Below are positions 35,359 through 43,893 of a stretch of 64,000 nucleotides of DNA, in pieces. The position numbers and the translations under genes are program-made. The stretch's first letter is position 1. Each line of letters starts with the position of its first letter. A model generated the notes under the pieces. It was not told where the DNA came from. It ran no database searches and saw only the letters and a program-made list of their open reading frames with translations. The DNA comes from Alphaproteobacteria bacterium (GTDB lineage Bacteria > Pseudomonadota > Alphaproteobacteria > Caulobacterales > Hyphomonadaceae): contig JAHJYW010000009.1 of NCBI GenBank assembly GCA_018827375.1, forward strand, positions 33,986 through 97,985, given 5' to 3'.

Positions 35359-37371
35359 CTAGCCAATAAGTTCTTCGGCTTGGCCCTTCCAGTCGTCACG
35401 CTCCATGCGGCCCTGGACGCTGAGCTCTTCTTCAAGCTCTGCAACCTGGGTCTCGTTGAGCGCAGCGACCTGCCAGAAGTGGTAGATGCCTGCTTCGTTC
35501 AGCTTTTTCTCGAATGCCGGACCGACACCCTTGATCTGCTTCAGGTCGTCAGCATCGCCTTGCGGGCCTTCGAGACGGCCGCGCTCGTCGAGCGAGGACA
35601 CGTCACCAGCCTGGACGCCGTCGGAAGAAGCCGGTGTGGCTTCGACCTTCTCGGAAGTTGCCTTGGCAGGCTTGCCAACCGCAGAGGAGGCAAGGGCTGC
35701 GCCGAGGATGTCACCGAGCGAGGCGCCGGCATCAGCCGAACCGTACTGGGCGACAGCATCTGCTTCTTCAGCAATCTCGAGCGCCTTGATCGACAGCGAG
35801 ACGCGGCGCGAGCCACGATCAACTGTGAGGATCTTGGCATCAACCTTGTCGCCGACAGCAAAGCGTTCTGGACGCTGGTCTGCGCGGTCGCGGCTGAGGT
35901 CGGAGCGGCGGATGAAGGATTTCATCGCCGGGGAGCCGAACTCGACTTCGATACCGCCCGAGGTGATCTCGGTAACGGTGCAGGTGACGATCGAGCCGCG
36001 CTTGAGGCCCGTGCCGCCATCGGCAGGTGCTGCGATCGGGTCGCCGCTGAGCTGCTTGATGCCGAGCGAGATGCGCTCTTTGTCGACGTCGACGTCAAGG
36101 ACGCGTGCCTTGACCATGTCGCCTTTGTTGAAGCCTTCAATGGCTTGCTCGCCGGACTTGTCCCAAGCGATGTCATTGATGTGCACCATGCCGTCGAGGT
36201 CGGGGCCAAGGCCCACGAACAGGCCGAACTCGGTGATGCCACGGACTTCGCCTTCGATTTCGGAGCCGACCGGATGTTCGGCGACAAATGCGTCCCATGG
36301 ATTGTCCATGGTCTGCTTGAGGCCGAGCGAGATGCGACGCTTTTCGCTGTCGACGTCCAGCACTTCCACGTCGACTTCCTGGGTCGTCGAGAGGATCTTG
36401 CCGGGGTGGACGTTCTTCTTGGTCCAGCTCATTTCGGAGACGTGGATCAGGCCTTCAACGCCGTCTTCCAGTTCAACGAATGCACCATAGTCGGTGATGT
36501 TCGTGACCTGGCCCTTGAGGCGTGCGCCGACCGGATAACGCGAGTCGATGCCGTCCCATGGGTCGGAACCGAGTTGCTTCATGCCGAGCGAGATACGCTG
36601 GGTTTCAGGATTGATCTTGACGATCTGCACTTCGACTTCCTGGCCGACTTCAACAACCTGCGAAGGATGGTTGATGCGCTTCCAGCTCATGTCGGTGACG
36701 TGCAGCAGGCCGTCGATGCCGCCGAGGTCCACGAACGCACCGTAATCGGTGATGTTCTTGACGATACCCTTGCGGACGTCGCCTTCTTTCATGTCCGAGA
36801 CGATTTCGGCGCGCTGTTCTGCGCGGCTCTCTTCAAGGATGGCGCGGCGCGAGACAACGATGTTGCCACGTGTGCGGTCGAGCTTGAGGATGGCGAACGG
36901 CTGGATCTCGCCCATGAGCGGACCAACGTCGCGAACCGGGCGGATGTCCACCTGGCTGCCGGGAAGGAAGGCGTTGACGCCGCCGAGGTCGACCGTGAAG
37001 CCGCCTTTGACGCGTCCGGAAATAGCACCTTTGACGGGCTCTTCCTTGTTGAAGCTGCGCTCGAGCTTGATCCAGCGCTCTTCGCGGCGAGCCTTGTCGC
37101 GCGAGAGGACAGCATCGCCGAGGGCGTTCTCGATCCGGTCGAGATACACGTCGATAATGTCGCCGGGCTTCGGCTGGTCGTCTTCGAGGGCGAATTCCTT
37201 GGTCGGGATGCGACCTTCGGTTTTCAGGCCGATATCGACCAGGACGTTTTCGTTCTCGATGCGAATGACAGTGGCCGGGATAACCTGGCCTTCCTGCATG
37301 GCGCCCGCGGCAGCGGACGTTTCGAACATCGTCGCGAAATCGTCGGTTGTTGGGTTCATTTTGTCAGTCAT
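35359..37371 (-). CDS. rpsA: 30S ribosomal protein S1 with C-terminal helix-hairpin-helix extension
   Basis: The 670-aa protein has six S1 (OB-fold) repeats, roughly residues 28-540. Examples are VKNITDYGAFVDLGGIDGLL, VTNITDYGAFVELEDGVEGL and VRGITEFGLFVGLGPDLDGM. S1 recruits mRNA to the 30S subunit. Bacterial S1 is usually about 560 residues. Here a low-complexity linker (about 545-605) leads to a separate domain at 606-670 (35362-35556) with DDLKQIKGVGPAFEKKLNEA, a helix-hairpin-helix of the kind found at the C-terminus of some alphaproteobacterial L21 proteins and metabolic subunits. It lies between cmk and ihfB in the classical order. Confidence 0.97.
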   Translation of the reverse strand: MTDKMNPTTDDFATMFETSAAAGAMQEGQVIPATVIRIENENVLVDIGLKTEGRIPTKEFALEDDQPKPGDIIDVYLDRIENALGDAVLSRDKARREERWIKLERSFNKEEPVKGAISGRVKGGFTVDLGGVNAFLPGSQVDIRPVRDVGPLMGEIQPFAILKLDRTRGNIVVSRRAILEESRAEQRAEIVSDMKEGDVRKGIVKNITDYGAFVDLGGIDGLLHVTDMSWKRINHPSQVVEVGQEVEVQIVKINPETQRISLGMKQLGSDPWDGIDSRYPVGARLKGQVTNITDYGAFVELEDGVEGLIHVSEMSWTKKNVHPGKILSTTQEVDVEVLDVDSEKRRISLGLKQTMDNPWDAFVAEHPVGSEIEGEVRGITEFGLFVGLGPDLDGMVHINDIAWDKSGEQAIEGFNKGDMVKARVLDVDVDKERISLGIKQLSGDPIAAPADGGTGLKRGSIVTCTVTEITSGGIEVEFGSPAMKSFIRRSDLSRDRADQRPERFAVGDKVDAKILTVDRGSRRVSLSIKALEIAEEADAVAQYGSADAGASLGDILGAALASSAVGKPAKATSEKVEATPASSDGVQAGDVSSLDERGRLEGPQGDADDLKQIKGVGPAFEKKLNEAGIYHFWQVAALNETQVAELEEELSVQGRMERDDWKGQAEELIG

Positions 37372-37506
37372 TGTGTCTCCGGGGACGGGGCGAACGGTTC
37401 AAGGCGGGCATGCACCATTGCAGCCCGCGTCGGAACGACCCGTTAGAGTGGTCTGTCAACTTCAGAGCGGTCTGCCTGTTTGGATTTGAGTCCTTTGGGG
37501 GACCCT

Positions 37507-38145
37507 TCAGGCAGTCTTTCCACGGGCGATAACGGCCTCAACGGCTGTAATCGCCTTCTCCACTGCGGCGTCTATAGTCAGATCAGTCGTATCTATCAAG
37601 ACAGCATCTGACGCGATGGCAGCGGGGGCATCCTTGCGCGACTGGTCGCGTTCATCGCGAATCCGGAGTTGTTTGATGACTTCTTCGAGCGTCACATCCG
37701 GTTCGAAACCGACGAGTTCCTTCCAGCGCCGGTAGCCGCGCTGCTCGACATTGGCATCGACCCAGAGCTTCACATCGGCGTCAGGTGCAATGACTGTTCC
37801 GATATCGCGGCCATCGAGCAGGGCGCCTCCAGCTTGCGTGGCGAAGCTGCGCTGCAGCTCAAACAGGGCCTGCCGGACTTCCGGAATGACCGCGACCTGG
37901 CTGGCGGCCTTACCGGCTTCGCCGGTGCGCAGATCGGAATCACTGAATTTCGACAGGTCGAGATTTATGGCGATGCGCTGGAGCGCGGCAGCGTCATCAA
38001 GACCAATGCCCAGTTTCAGCGCGGCAACGGCGGTGGCGCGGTAAAGGCAGCCGGTGTCCATGTGCGGCAGGCCGTATTTCGCCGCGAGCCGCTTGGCGAT
38101 CGTGCCTTTTCCTGAGGCGGTGGTTCCATCAATGGCGATAATCAT
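37507..38145 (-). CDS. cmk: Cytidylate kinase
   Basis: The 212-aa kinase phosphorylates CMP and dCMP with ATP. The P-loop is IDGTTASGKGTIAKRLA (usual form IDGPAASGKGT; the Pro-Ala to Thr-Thr change is mild), followed by YGLPHMDTGCLYRATAVAAL and DGRDIGTVIAPDADVKLWVD, then RDERDQSRKDAPAAIASDAV in the lid. Length is normal. It lies between aroA (148 bases upstream) and rpsA (135 bases downstream) on the minus strand, the conserved proteobacterial neighbourhood. Confidence 0.97.
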   Translation of the reverse strand: MIIAIDGTTASGKGTIAKRLAAKYGLPHMDTGCLYRATAVAALKLGIGLDDAAALQRIAINLDLSKFSDSDLRTGEAGKAASQVAVIPEVRQALFELQRSFATQAGGALLDGRDIGTVIAPDADVKLWVDANVEQRGYRRWKELVGFEPDVTLEEVIKQLRIRDERDQSRKDAPAAIASDAVLIDTTDLTIDAAVEKAITAVEAVIARGKTA

Positions 38146-38293
38146 GATGGCCGGAAGTGAGCGAAGGCTTGGTTCATGTCAAGCGGGTCCCTCCTGTACA
38201 GTACGCGCGCGAGGGGTTTCACCGGACGGGCCACTTAATGCTGCTCCCTCTTGAAGAAGAGGGGCTCATCGCGTCGCGACGGGAGGCGACCGC

Positions 38294-39616
38294 TCAGCCC
38301 TCGGAAATATTCGCGCCGAGTGTTGCCATATGGGCGAGGAAATCCGGATAGCTCGTGTCGATCATGGAGATGTCATCCACGCTGACCGGCTTTTGCGAAG
38401 CCGTGCCCATGACGAGCGCGCTCATGGCAATGCGGTGGTCATGGCGGGTTTCGACGAGACCGCCGCCCGGAGGCGGCCCGCCGCAGCCTTGGACGGTGAA
38501 TCCGTCTTCGCGCTCTTCGGCCTCGACGCCATTGGCGCGCAGCATGTCCACCACGGCCTTGACCCGGTCGGTTTCCTTGACGCGCAGCTCTTCCGCGCCG
38601 GTGACGCGCGTTTCGCCTGTGGCAAAGGCGGCCAGCACGCCGAGGATCGGGAATTCGTCGATCATCGACGGTACGAGCCGTTCGGGCACGTTGCGGCCAA
38701 TGAGTGAGGCAGAGCCTGACTGGATGTCGATCAGGCGCTCGCCGGCGGCATCGCCGGTATCTTCGGCGCCGAGACGCGCGCCCATGAGTTCGACGAGATC
38801 ATAGAAGCCGGAGCGGGTCGGGTTGGACATGACACCCTCGACCAGCACATTGCCATCCGGCGAAATGAGACCAGCGGCAATCAGGAAAGCCGCGGAAGAG
38901 GGATCGCCCGGGATCACTGCCTCAATGGCGGAGAGCTTCTGGCCGCCAGAGAGCGAGATGGTGCGGGCCTGTCCGGCGCCGCGCGTGACGCCGACATCGG
39001 CGCCGAAGCCGCGCAGCATGCGTTCCGTGTGGTCGCGGGTGGGTTTTGCCTCTTCGACAATTGTTGTGCCGTGGGCATTGAGACCCGCCAGCATCACGGC
39101 CGACTTGATCTGGGCGGAGGCTTGCGGCGGGGCATAAGTAATCGCCTGGAGGGCGGACGTGCCCGTCAGGCGGAAGGGCAGGCGGCCATGCGGCTCGGCC
39201 GTGTCGCTGAGGCCCATCTGGCGCAGGGGCGTCAGAATGCGGTTCATCGGGCGGGCACTGAGGCTGGCATCGCCGCAGAGTTCGGCACTGAGCGCATATC
39301 CGGCCATCAGGCCCATCATCAGGCGCGAGCCTGTGCCGGAATTACCGAAATCAAGCGCAGCGGCGGGGGAGGTGAGGCCGCGGGCGCCGGTGCCGGTGAC
39401 TTCCCACTGGCCAGCGCCGGTGCGGGTGACCGTCGCGCCAAGCGCCTGCATGGCCGCGCCGGTGCGCAGCACATCGTCGCCTTCCAGCAGGCCCGTGAAA
39501 TGGCTGGTGCCATTGGCGATGCCGCCCATGATAAGGGCGCGATGGCTGCACGACTTGTCGCCTGGCGCGCGCAGGATACCCTTGAGGCGGGCGACGGGGT
39601 GGCTGGTCCAGACCAT
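38294..39616 (-). CDS. aroA: 3-phosphoshikimate 1-carboxyvinyltransferase (EPSP synthase)
   Basis: The 440-aa enzyme joins phosphoenolpyruvate to shikimate 3-phosphate in aromatic amino acid synthesis. It starts MVWTSHPVARLKGILRAPGD, then KSCSHRALIMGGIANGTSHF and FTGLLEGDDVLRT. The LDFGNSGTGSRLMMGLMAGY loop (NSGTGSRLM, a class II-like form with Gly before Ser-Arg) and the late block TRVTGAEELRVKETDRVKAV follow. The open frame runs on to 40330, but that part is antisense to the acidic-repeat gene and is discarded; GGAA precedes the ATG at 39616. First gene of the aroA-cmk-rpsA-ihfB row. Confidence 0.96.
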   Translation of the reverse strand: MVWTSHPVARLKGILRAPGDKSCSHRALIMGGIANGTSHFTGLLEGDDVLRTGAAMQALGATVTRTGAGQWEVTGTGARGLTSPAAALDFGNSGTGSRLMMGLMAGYALSAELCGDASLSARPMNRILTPLRQMGLSDTAEPHGRLPFRLTGTSALQAITYAPPQASAQIKSAVMLAGLNAHGTTIVEEAKPTRDHTERMLRGFGADVGVTRGAGQARTISLSGGQKLSAIEAVIPGDPSSAAFLIAAGLISPDGNVLVEGVMSNPTRSGFYDLVELMGARLGAEDTGDAAGERLIDIQSGSASLIGRNVPERLVPSMIDEFPILGVLAAFATGETRVTGAEELRVKETDRVKAVVDMLRANGVEAEEREDGFTVQGCGGPPPGGGLVETRHDHRIAMSALVMGTASQKPVSVDDISMIDTSYPDFLAHMATLGANISEG

Positions 39617-39730
39617 GAATGAATTTCCGGTTGCACAGTTCTTACGTGAATTGGGGCTTTGACAGCGCGCAGCGTTCATGGCAAGCGCCCGCCAGACCAA
39701 ATTCATTGAAACTCCGGAGGGAGCCGCACA

Positions 39731-40273
39731 GTGTCGAAAGACAAACTCGGAACCAAGCAAGTCTGCCCAGACTGCGAAGCCCGCTTCTACGACCTGCACA
39801 AACGCCCAGCCGTCTGCCCCAAGTGTGGCAACGAGTTCGATCCTGAAGACGAAGTGATCAAGACCACGATCACGAAAGTGAAAGCCAAGGCTGCCCGTGC
39901 CGCCGTCAAATCTGACGATGATGACGATGAAGACGACGACGATGAAATCGACGTCAAAGGCAAGGGCAAGAAAAAAGGCGACGATGACGACGACATCGAT
40001 GACGAAGATGAAGACGAAATCGACGACGAGGAAGACGCCAAGGAACTCGGCGGCGAAGAAGCCGAAGTGATCCTGGAAGGCGCTGGCGAGGACGACGAAG
40101 AAGAAGGCACGACCGCCAAGGTTCCGGCTGGATTCTCCGAAGAAGGCGTCGATGACGACGATGATGACGACGTCATCCTTGATGATGACGATGACGGTGC
40201 ATTCGACGTTGACGCCGATGCGGATGATGACGACGATGATCCGCTCGTTCTTGATGATGAGGATGAAGATTAG
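39731..40273 (+). CDS. TIGR02300 family zinc-ribbon/acidic-tail protein
   Basis: The 180-aa protein begins (GTG start after a GGAGGGAG site) MSKDKLGTKQVCPDCEARFY, then DLHKRPAVCPKCGNEFDPED: two CxxC pairs forming a probable zinc ribbon. The family hallmark FYDLN appears here as FYDLH. From about residue 62 the chain is almost entirely Asp/Glu runs broken by short KGKGKKK and VPAGFSEEG segments. The function of the family is unknown; it is restricted to alphaproteobacteria and typically lies beside aroA, as here. The acidic tail suggests a basic binding partner or calcium/magnesium binding. Confidence 0.92.
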   Translation: MSKDKLGTKQVCPDCEARFYDLHKRPAVCPKCGNEFDPEDEVIKTTITKVKAKAARAAVKSDDDDDEDDDDEIDVKGKGKKKGDDDDDIDDEDEDEIDDEEDAKELGGEEAEVILEGAGEDDEEEGTTAKVPAGFSEEGVDDDDDDDVILDDDDDGAFDVDADADDDDDDPLVLDDEDED

Positions 40274-40322
40274 GGCTTGAAAGGCGCGTTCGCTGCGTCT
40301 ACTTCTCGCCCTTCCCGAGAAT

Positions 40323-40400
<78 letters not shown>

Positions 40401-40670
40401 CTCTTTCTAGCGGGTTCCGTATCGGCGCGTAGCGCCTCACATGAACCGGGCTCAGGGCTGATTCCATATCTGAAATCCTGATCTGCTTACGCAGCAGCGC
40501 TTTCGTTTAGCTTCACTAAAGTGTGAACGCCGTCTCACTTCCGCCACAGGTCGGCGCTTGAAGCGGACACATTGATCCCCCACCTTTATCCTGAACGAAG
40601 GGTCCGCCCATGAGGCACGGCCACAGGCTCTGGCGTTCGGTATCTGTCTTGTGACGGAAAGGATTGGAAA

Positions 40671-40913
40671 ATGATAACGACTGAACTGAAAACGAACCCG
40701 TTTGAAAGCGACGCCTTTGTCTACATCCGCCACCTGGATGCTGACGAATTGCAGACGTTGATGCCCGCAAATGCCATGGAACAGATCAAGGATCCCGAAG
40801 AGCTCTTCGTTGTCCTGTCCGCCGACGGCATACGGCTGGCTGTTGTCGAGGGCCGGGATGCCGCCTTTGCGGCAGCGCTGGCCAACGACCTGAAGCCGCT
40901 CAGCGTTCACTAG
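40671..40913 (+). CDS. DUF1150 family protein
   Basis: The 80-aa protein reads FVYIRHLDADELQTLMP, then ELFVVLSADGIRLAVVEGRD and ends NDLKPLSVH, matching the short alphaproteobacterial DUF1150 family in length and in its terminal LxPxSVH. Function is unknown; members often sit next to small heat-shock genes, but none is present here. GAAAGGATTGG upstream supplies a ribosome site. The 272 bases between it and the tRNA show no gene. Confidence 0.9.
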   Translation: MITTELKTNPFESDAFVYIRHLDADELQTLMPANAMEQIKDPEELFVVLSADGIRLAVVEGRDAAFAAALANDLKPLSVH

Positions 40914-40995
40914 CGCCCACTTCATAGACCCTTGCTTTTCTCCGGTTTGATGATGACACTTGCGTCATCAAAAAGAACCGGGGGAAAGCATCGGC

Positions 40996-42243
40996 ATGAA
41001 ACACTACATTCTTGGTACGGGCATCGTGGCTGCGCTGGCCCTGTCCGCATGCAGCCCGAAGCCCGCCGCAGTGCCTGAAGAGGCCGCCCCCGGCCTGCCG
41101 AAAATTGTGTCGGCAGACGGCGACTTTGCGACAAATCTCCAGACAGCGCTGATTGAAGCCAAGTCCGGTGACACTGTTCGCCTGCCCGAAGGCGTGTTCA
41201 ACCTGACGACCGGCCTGTCGCTTGATGTAGATGGCGTGACGGTGCTTGGCGCAGGCCAGGACAAGACCATCCTCGATTTTGCTGGCCAGACGCGTGCAGG
41301 GGAGGGCCTGCTGGTGACCTCGGATGATGTAACGCTGATGGCGTTCGGCATTCGCGACACGAAAGGCGACGGGATCAAATCCAAGGGCGCTGACCGGATC
41401 ACCTATCGCGACGTGACCGTCGACTGGTCGGGCGAGCCCGATGAGGGCAATGGCGCCTATGGTGTGTATCCAGTGGAATCGACGGATGTGCTGATCGAGA
41501 ACGTGACCGTGCGCGGCGCATCCGATGCCGGCATATATGTCGGCCAGTCGCACAATATCATCGTGCGGGGCTCGCTTGCCGAATTCAACGTGGCCGGTAT
41601 CGAGATCGAGAACTCTTCCAACGCTGACGTGTACGGAAATATTGCGCGCGATAACGCGGGCGGCATCCTCGTGTTCGACCTGCCGGACCTCCCGGTCATG
41701 GGTGGGCACTCAACACGCATTTATAACAACCAGGTCGTGCATAATAATACACGCAACTTTGCGCCGGCCGGGAATATCGTCGCCGGCGTGCCATCCGGGA
41801 GTGGCATCATCATCCTGGCAAACCGGAACGTACATATCTTTGACAACGACCTTGCCGACAACCGCACGGCGCATGTGCTGATTACCGCCTATCCGCAGCC
41901 CTTTACCGACGAAAACTATAATCCGCTGCCACGCGATATCGTGGTGCGCAACAATCGCTGGTCTGGCGGGGGAAATGATCCGCAGGGGGAACTCGCCCCG
42001 GTCGCGCAGGCAATGGGTGGCGCCTTTCCGGCCATTGTGACCGACGGTGTGACGCGCTGGCCGGGCGCGGAATCCCAGCCGGTGAATATCGTGATCGATG
42101 AGGCGCCCGAGGTCGGCTTTGTCAGCCTTGGTCTGGGCGAATACCCGATCAATCCGGAAATGATGCAGCCAGGCATGGAACGTCCGCAAGGCACGCCCGT
42201 GGAAGAGCCTGCTGTCGTCAAGCTCCCACAGGATGCGGAGTAA
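40996..42243 (+). CDS. Parallel beta-helix lipoprotein (TIGR03805-like)
   Basis: A lipoprotein signal (MKHYILGTGIVAALALSACS, lipobox LSAC) is followed by a right-handed parallel beta-helix. It opens with LQTALIEAKSGDTVRLPEGV, as in periplasmic copper-binding and pectate-lyase-like proteins, then passes through repeated turns such as DVLIENVTVRGASDAGIYVG, NIIVRGSLAEFNVAGIEIEN and DVYGNIARDNAGGILVFDLP. Substrate or partner is unknown. The ATG at 40996 is chosen over one at 40960 because the signal begins there. The diheme cytochrome gene starts nine bases after its stop; the two families are a recurrent pair in marine proteobacteria. Confidence 0.9.
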   Translation: MKHYILGTGIVAALALSACSPKPAAVPEEAAPGLPKIVSADGDFATNLQTALIEAKSGDTVRLPEGVFNLTTGLSLDVDGVTVLGAGQDKTILDFAGQTRAGEGLLVTSDDVTLMAFGIRDTKGDGIKSKGADRITYRDVTVDWSGEPDEGNGAYGVYPVESTDVLIENVTVRGASDAGIYVGQSHNIIVRGSLAEFNVAGIEIENSSNADVYGNIARDNAGGILVFDLPDLPVMGGHSTRIYNNQVVHNNTRNFAPAGNIVAGVPSGSGIIILANRNVHIFDNDLADNRTAHVLITAYPQPFTDENYNPLPRDIVVRNNRWSGGGNDPQGELAPVAQAMGGAFPAIVTDGVTRWPGAESQPVNIVIDEAPEVGFVSLGLGEYPINPEMMQPGMERPQGTPVEEPAVVKLPQDAE

Positions 42244-42252
42244 GGCGCCGGC

Positions 42253-43335
42253 GTGATGATGCGATGGATTGCCGGCCTTGTCCCTGCGCTCCTCCTGCTC
42301 GCGGGGTGCAGCGGGCCGGGCACATCAACGGCCGGGCCGGACATGGCGCTGGTGATGGCCGATGCGCCGGCGGCGACACTGGCCGACTATGGTTTCTTCA
42401 TGGATGCGGGGGCTGACACGCCCGTTGACGGTGTTGTGCCCTATGACCTGATCAATCCGCTCTTCTCGGATCATGCGATCAAGCACCGTTTTGTCTTCGT
42501 GCCAGAGGGCAAGGCGGCGGCCTATTCGCCTGACGCGGTGATGGATTTTCCCATCGGCAGTGCCCTGATCAAGACCTTCGCCTTCGCGCCGGACCTGCGC
42601 GCGCCGGGCGTCAAGGAATACAAGGTCGAGACGCGTGTGCTGATCCACAAGAAAGATGGCTGGGCGGCATTCCCCTATGTCTGGAATGCCGAGGGCACAG
42701 AGGCGACCTATGCTCCTGCGGGCGGGCATGAGACGATTTCGGTGATTGATCCGTCAGGCGCAGCGCTCACGATCGACTATGCCATCCCGAACAAGAACCA
42801 GTGCAAGACCTGTCACCAGGATGGCAATGCGGTTCTGCCGATCGGACCGAAAGCGCGTAACCTGAACCATGCGGGGCCGGCGGGCGTGAACCAGATTGCC
42901 GACTGGCAGGCGCGCGGCATGCTTGCGGGTGTACCGGACGGCGTGCCCGCTGCGGCGTCCATTTATGATCTCAGCCTGCCGGTGGCAGAACGCGCGCGAG
43001 CCTATCTCGATATCAATTGCGGTCATTGCCACAAGGCAAGCGGGTCGGCCTCCAATTCCGGCCTTTGGCTTGGATCGGCCGAGCAGGATCCGGTGAAGCT
43101 TGGCCTTGGCAAGCATCCGACAGCTGCAGGCCGGGGGTCGGGCGGGATAACCTATGTCATCGCACCGGGAGACCCGGATCATTCGATCATGCCCTATCGG
43201 ATGGGTGCGACCGAGGCAGGCGTGGCGATGCCGGAACTCGGACGGAGCGTGATTGATGCGCCAGGCGTTGCGCTTGTACGCGCGTGGATTGAGGACATGG
43301 ATTCCGGCGCGGGGCCTGCTAAAGAAAGCCCATGA
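42253..43335 (+). CDS. SO2930/HNE_0200-type diheme c-type cytochrome lipoprotein
   Basis: The 360-aa protein has a lipoprotein signal (MMMRWIAGLVPALLLLAGCS) and two c-type heme motifs, CKTCH (in NKNQCKTCHQDGNAVLP) and CGHCH (in YLDINCGHCHKASGSASNS). The early block PYDLINPLFSDHAIKHRFVF and KEYKVETRVLIHKKDGWAAF match the family paired with beta-helix proteins. Distal Met ligands may be in IMPYRMG and VAMPELG. It probably passes electrons at the periplasmic face with the beta-helix partner, reaction unknown. The stop overlaps the next start (ATGA, 43332-43335). Confidence 0.9.
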   Translation: MMMRWIAGLVPALLLLAGCSGPGTSTAGPDMALVMADAPAATLADYGFFMDAGADTPVDGVVPYDLINPLFSDHAIKHRFVFVPEGKAAAYSPDAVMDFPIGSALIKTFAFAPDLRAPGVKEYKVETRVLIHKKDGWAAFPYVWNAEGTEATYAPAGGHETISVIDPSGAALTIDYAIPNKNQCKTCHQDGNAVLPIGPKARNLNHAGPAGVNQIADWQARGMLAGVPDGVPAAASIYDLSLPVAERARAYLDINCGHCHKASGSASNSGLWLGSAEQDPVKLGLGKHPTAAGRGSGGITYVIAPGDPDHSIMPYRMGATEAGVAMPELGRSVIDAPGVALVRAWIEDMDSGAGPAKESP

Positions 43336-43808
43336 GTGCTGAAGTCCAGATTTTCATTGATGGCGATGCCTGTCCTGTAAAGGACGAGATCTATCGCGTC
43401 GCTGTGCGCCATGTCGTGCCGGCGGTGCTGGTCTCCAATTCCTATATCCGCATGCCGGAACATGCGCTCCTGTCGCGCCAGATCGTGACAGATGGCTTTG
43501 ATGCGGCAGATGACTGGATCGCCGAGCGGGCGCACGCCAAGAGCGTCGTGATCACGGCGGATATATTGCTGGCGGACCGCTGCCTGAAGGCGGGCGCGAA
43601 AGTGATCGGCACGACGGGCAAGCCCTTTACCGACGATTCCATTGGCGCCGCAGTGGCAACGCGGGCGATCCTGGCCGATCTGCGCGTGGGCATTACCGAG
43701 ACGGGCACCCCGCGTGCGGGCGGGCCGGCGCCGTTCACCAAGGCTGACAGGTCACGCTTCCTGTCGGCACTGGACGATGCGCTCGTGAAGCTGAAACGCT
43801 TGCCCTAG
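43332..43808 (+). CDS. YaiI/YqxD family protein (UPF0178)
   Basis: The 158-aa protein has the UPF0178 signature: IFIDGDACPVKDEIYRVAVR, then VSNSYIRMP, WIAERAHAKSVVITADILLA and AKVIGTTGKPFTDDSIGAAV. This is a PIN-like fold with conserved acidic residues, so a nuclease activity is suspected, but none is established. It starts inside the cytochrome stop (ATGA), which ties translation to the upstream gene, although a functional tie is not obvious. Length and motifs are normal. Confidence 0.93.
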   Translation: MSAEVQIFIDGDACPVKDEIYRVAVRHVVPAVLVSNSYIRMPEHALLSRQIVTDGFDAADDWIAERAHAKSVVITADILLADRCLKAGAKVIGTTGKPFTDDSIGAAVATRAILADLRVGITETGTPRAGGPAPFTKADRSRFLSALDDALVKLKRLP

Positions 43809-43893
43809 GGCGCCGCTTGCGCGTCTGCAGCGTTCTTGCCATGACGTGAGGCTGACTGCGCCAGTTCGGCGCGCCGAACAGGGAGCGGCCCGT

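Noticed and set aside
35380..37446. Open frame of 688 codons on the plus strand opposite rpsA
   Set aside because: It is the mirror of a GC-rich, codon-biased gene; it has no family content and rpsA is unambiguous.
39917..40272. GAC/GAT-rich tract considered as a tandem DNA repeat or CRISPR-like array
   Set aside because: Units are irregular single codons inside an open frame encoding an acidic tail; no spacers or conserved repeat unit.
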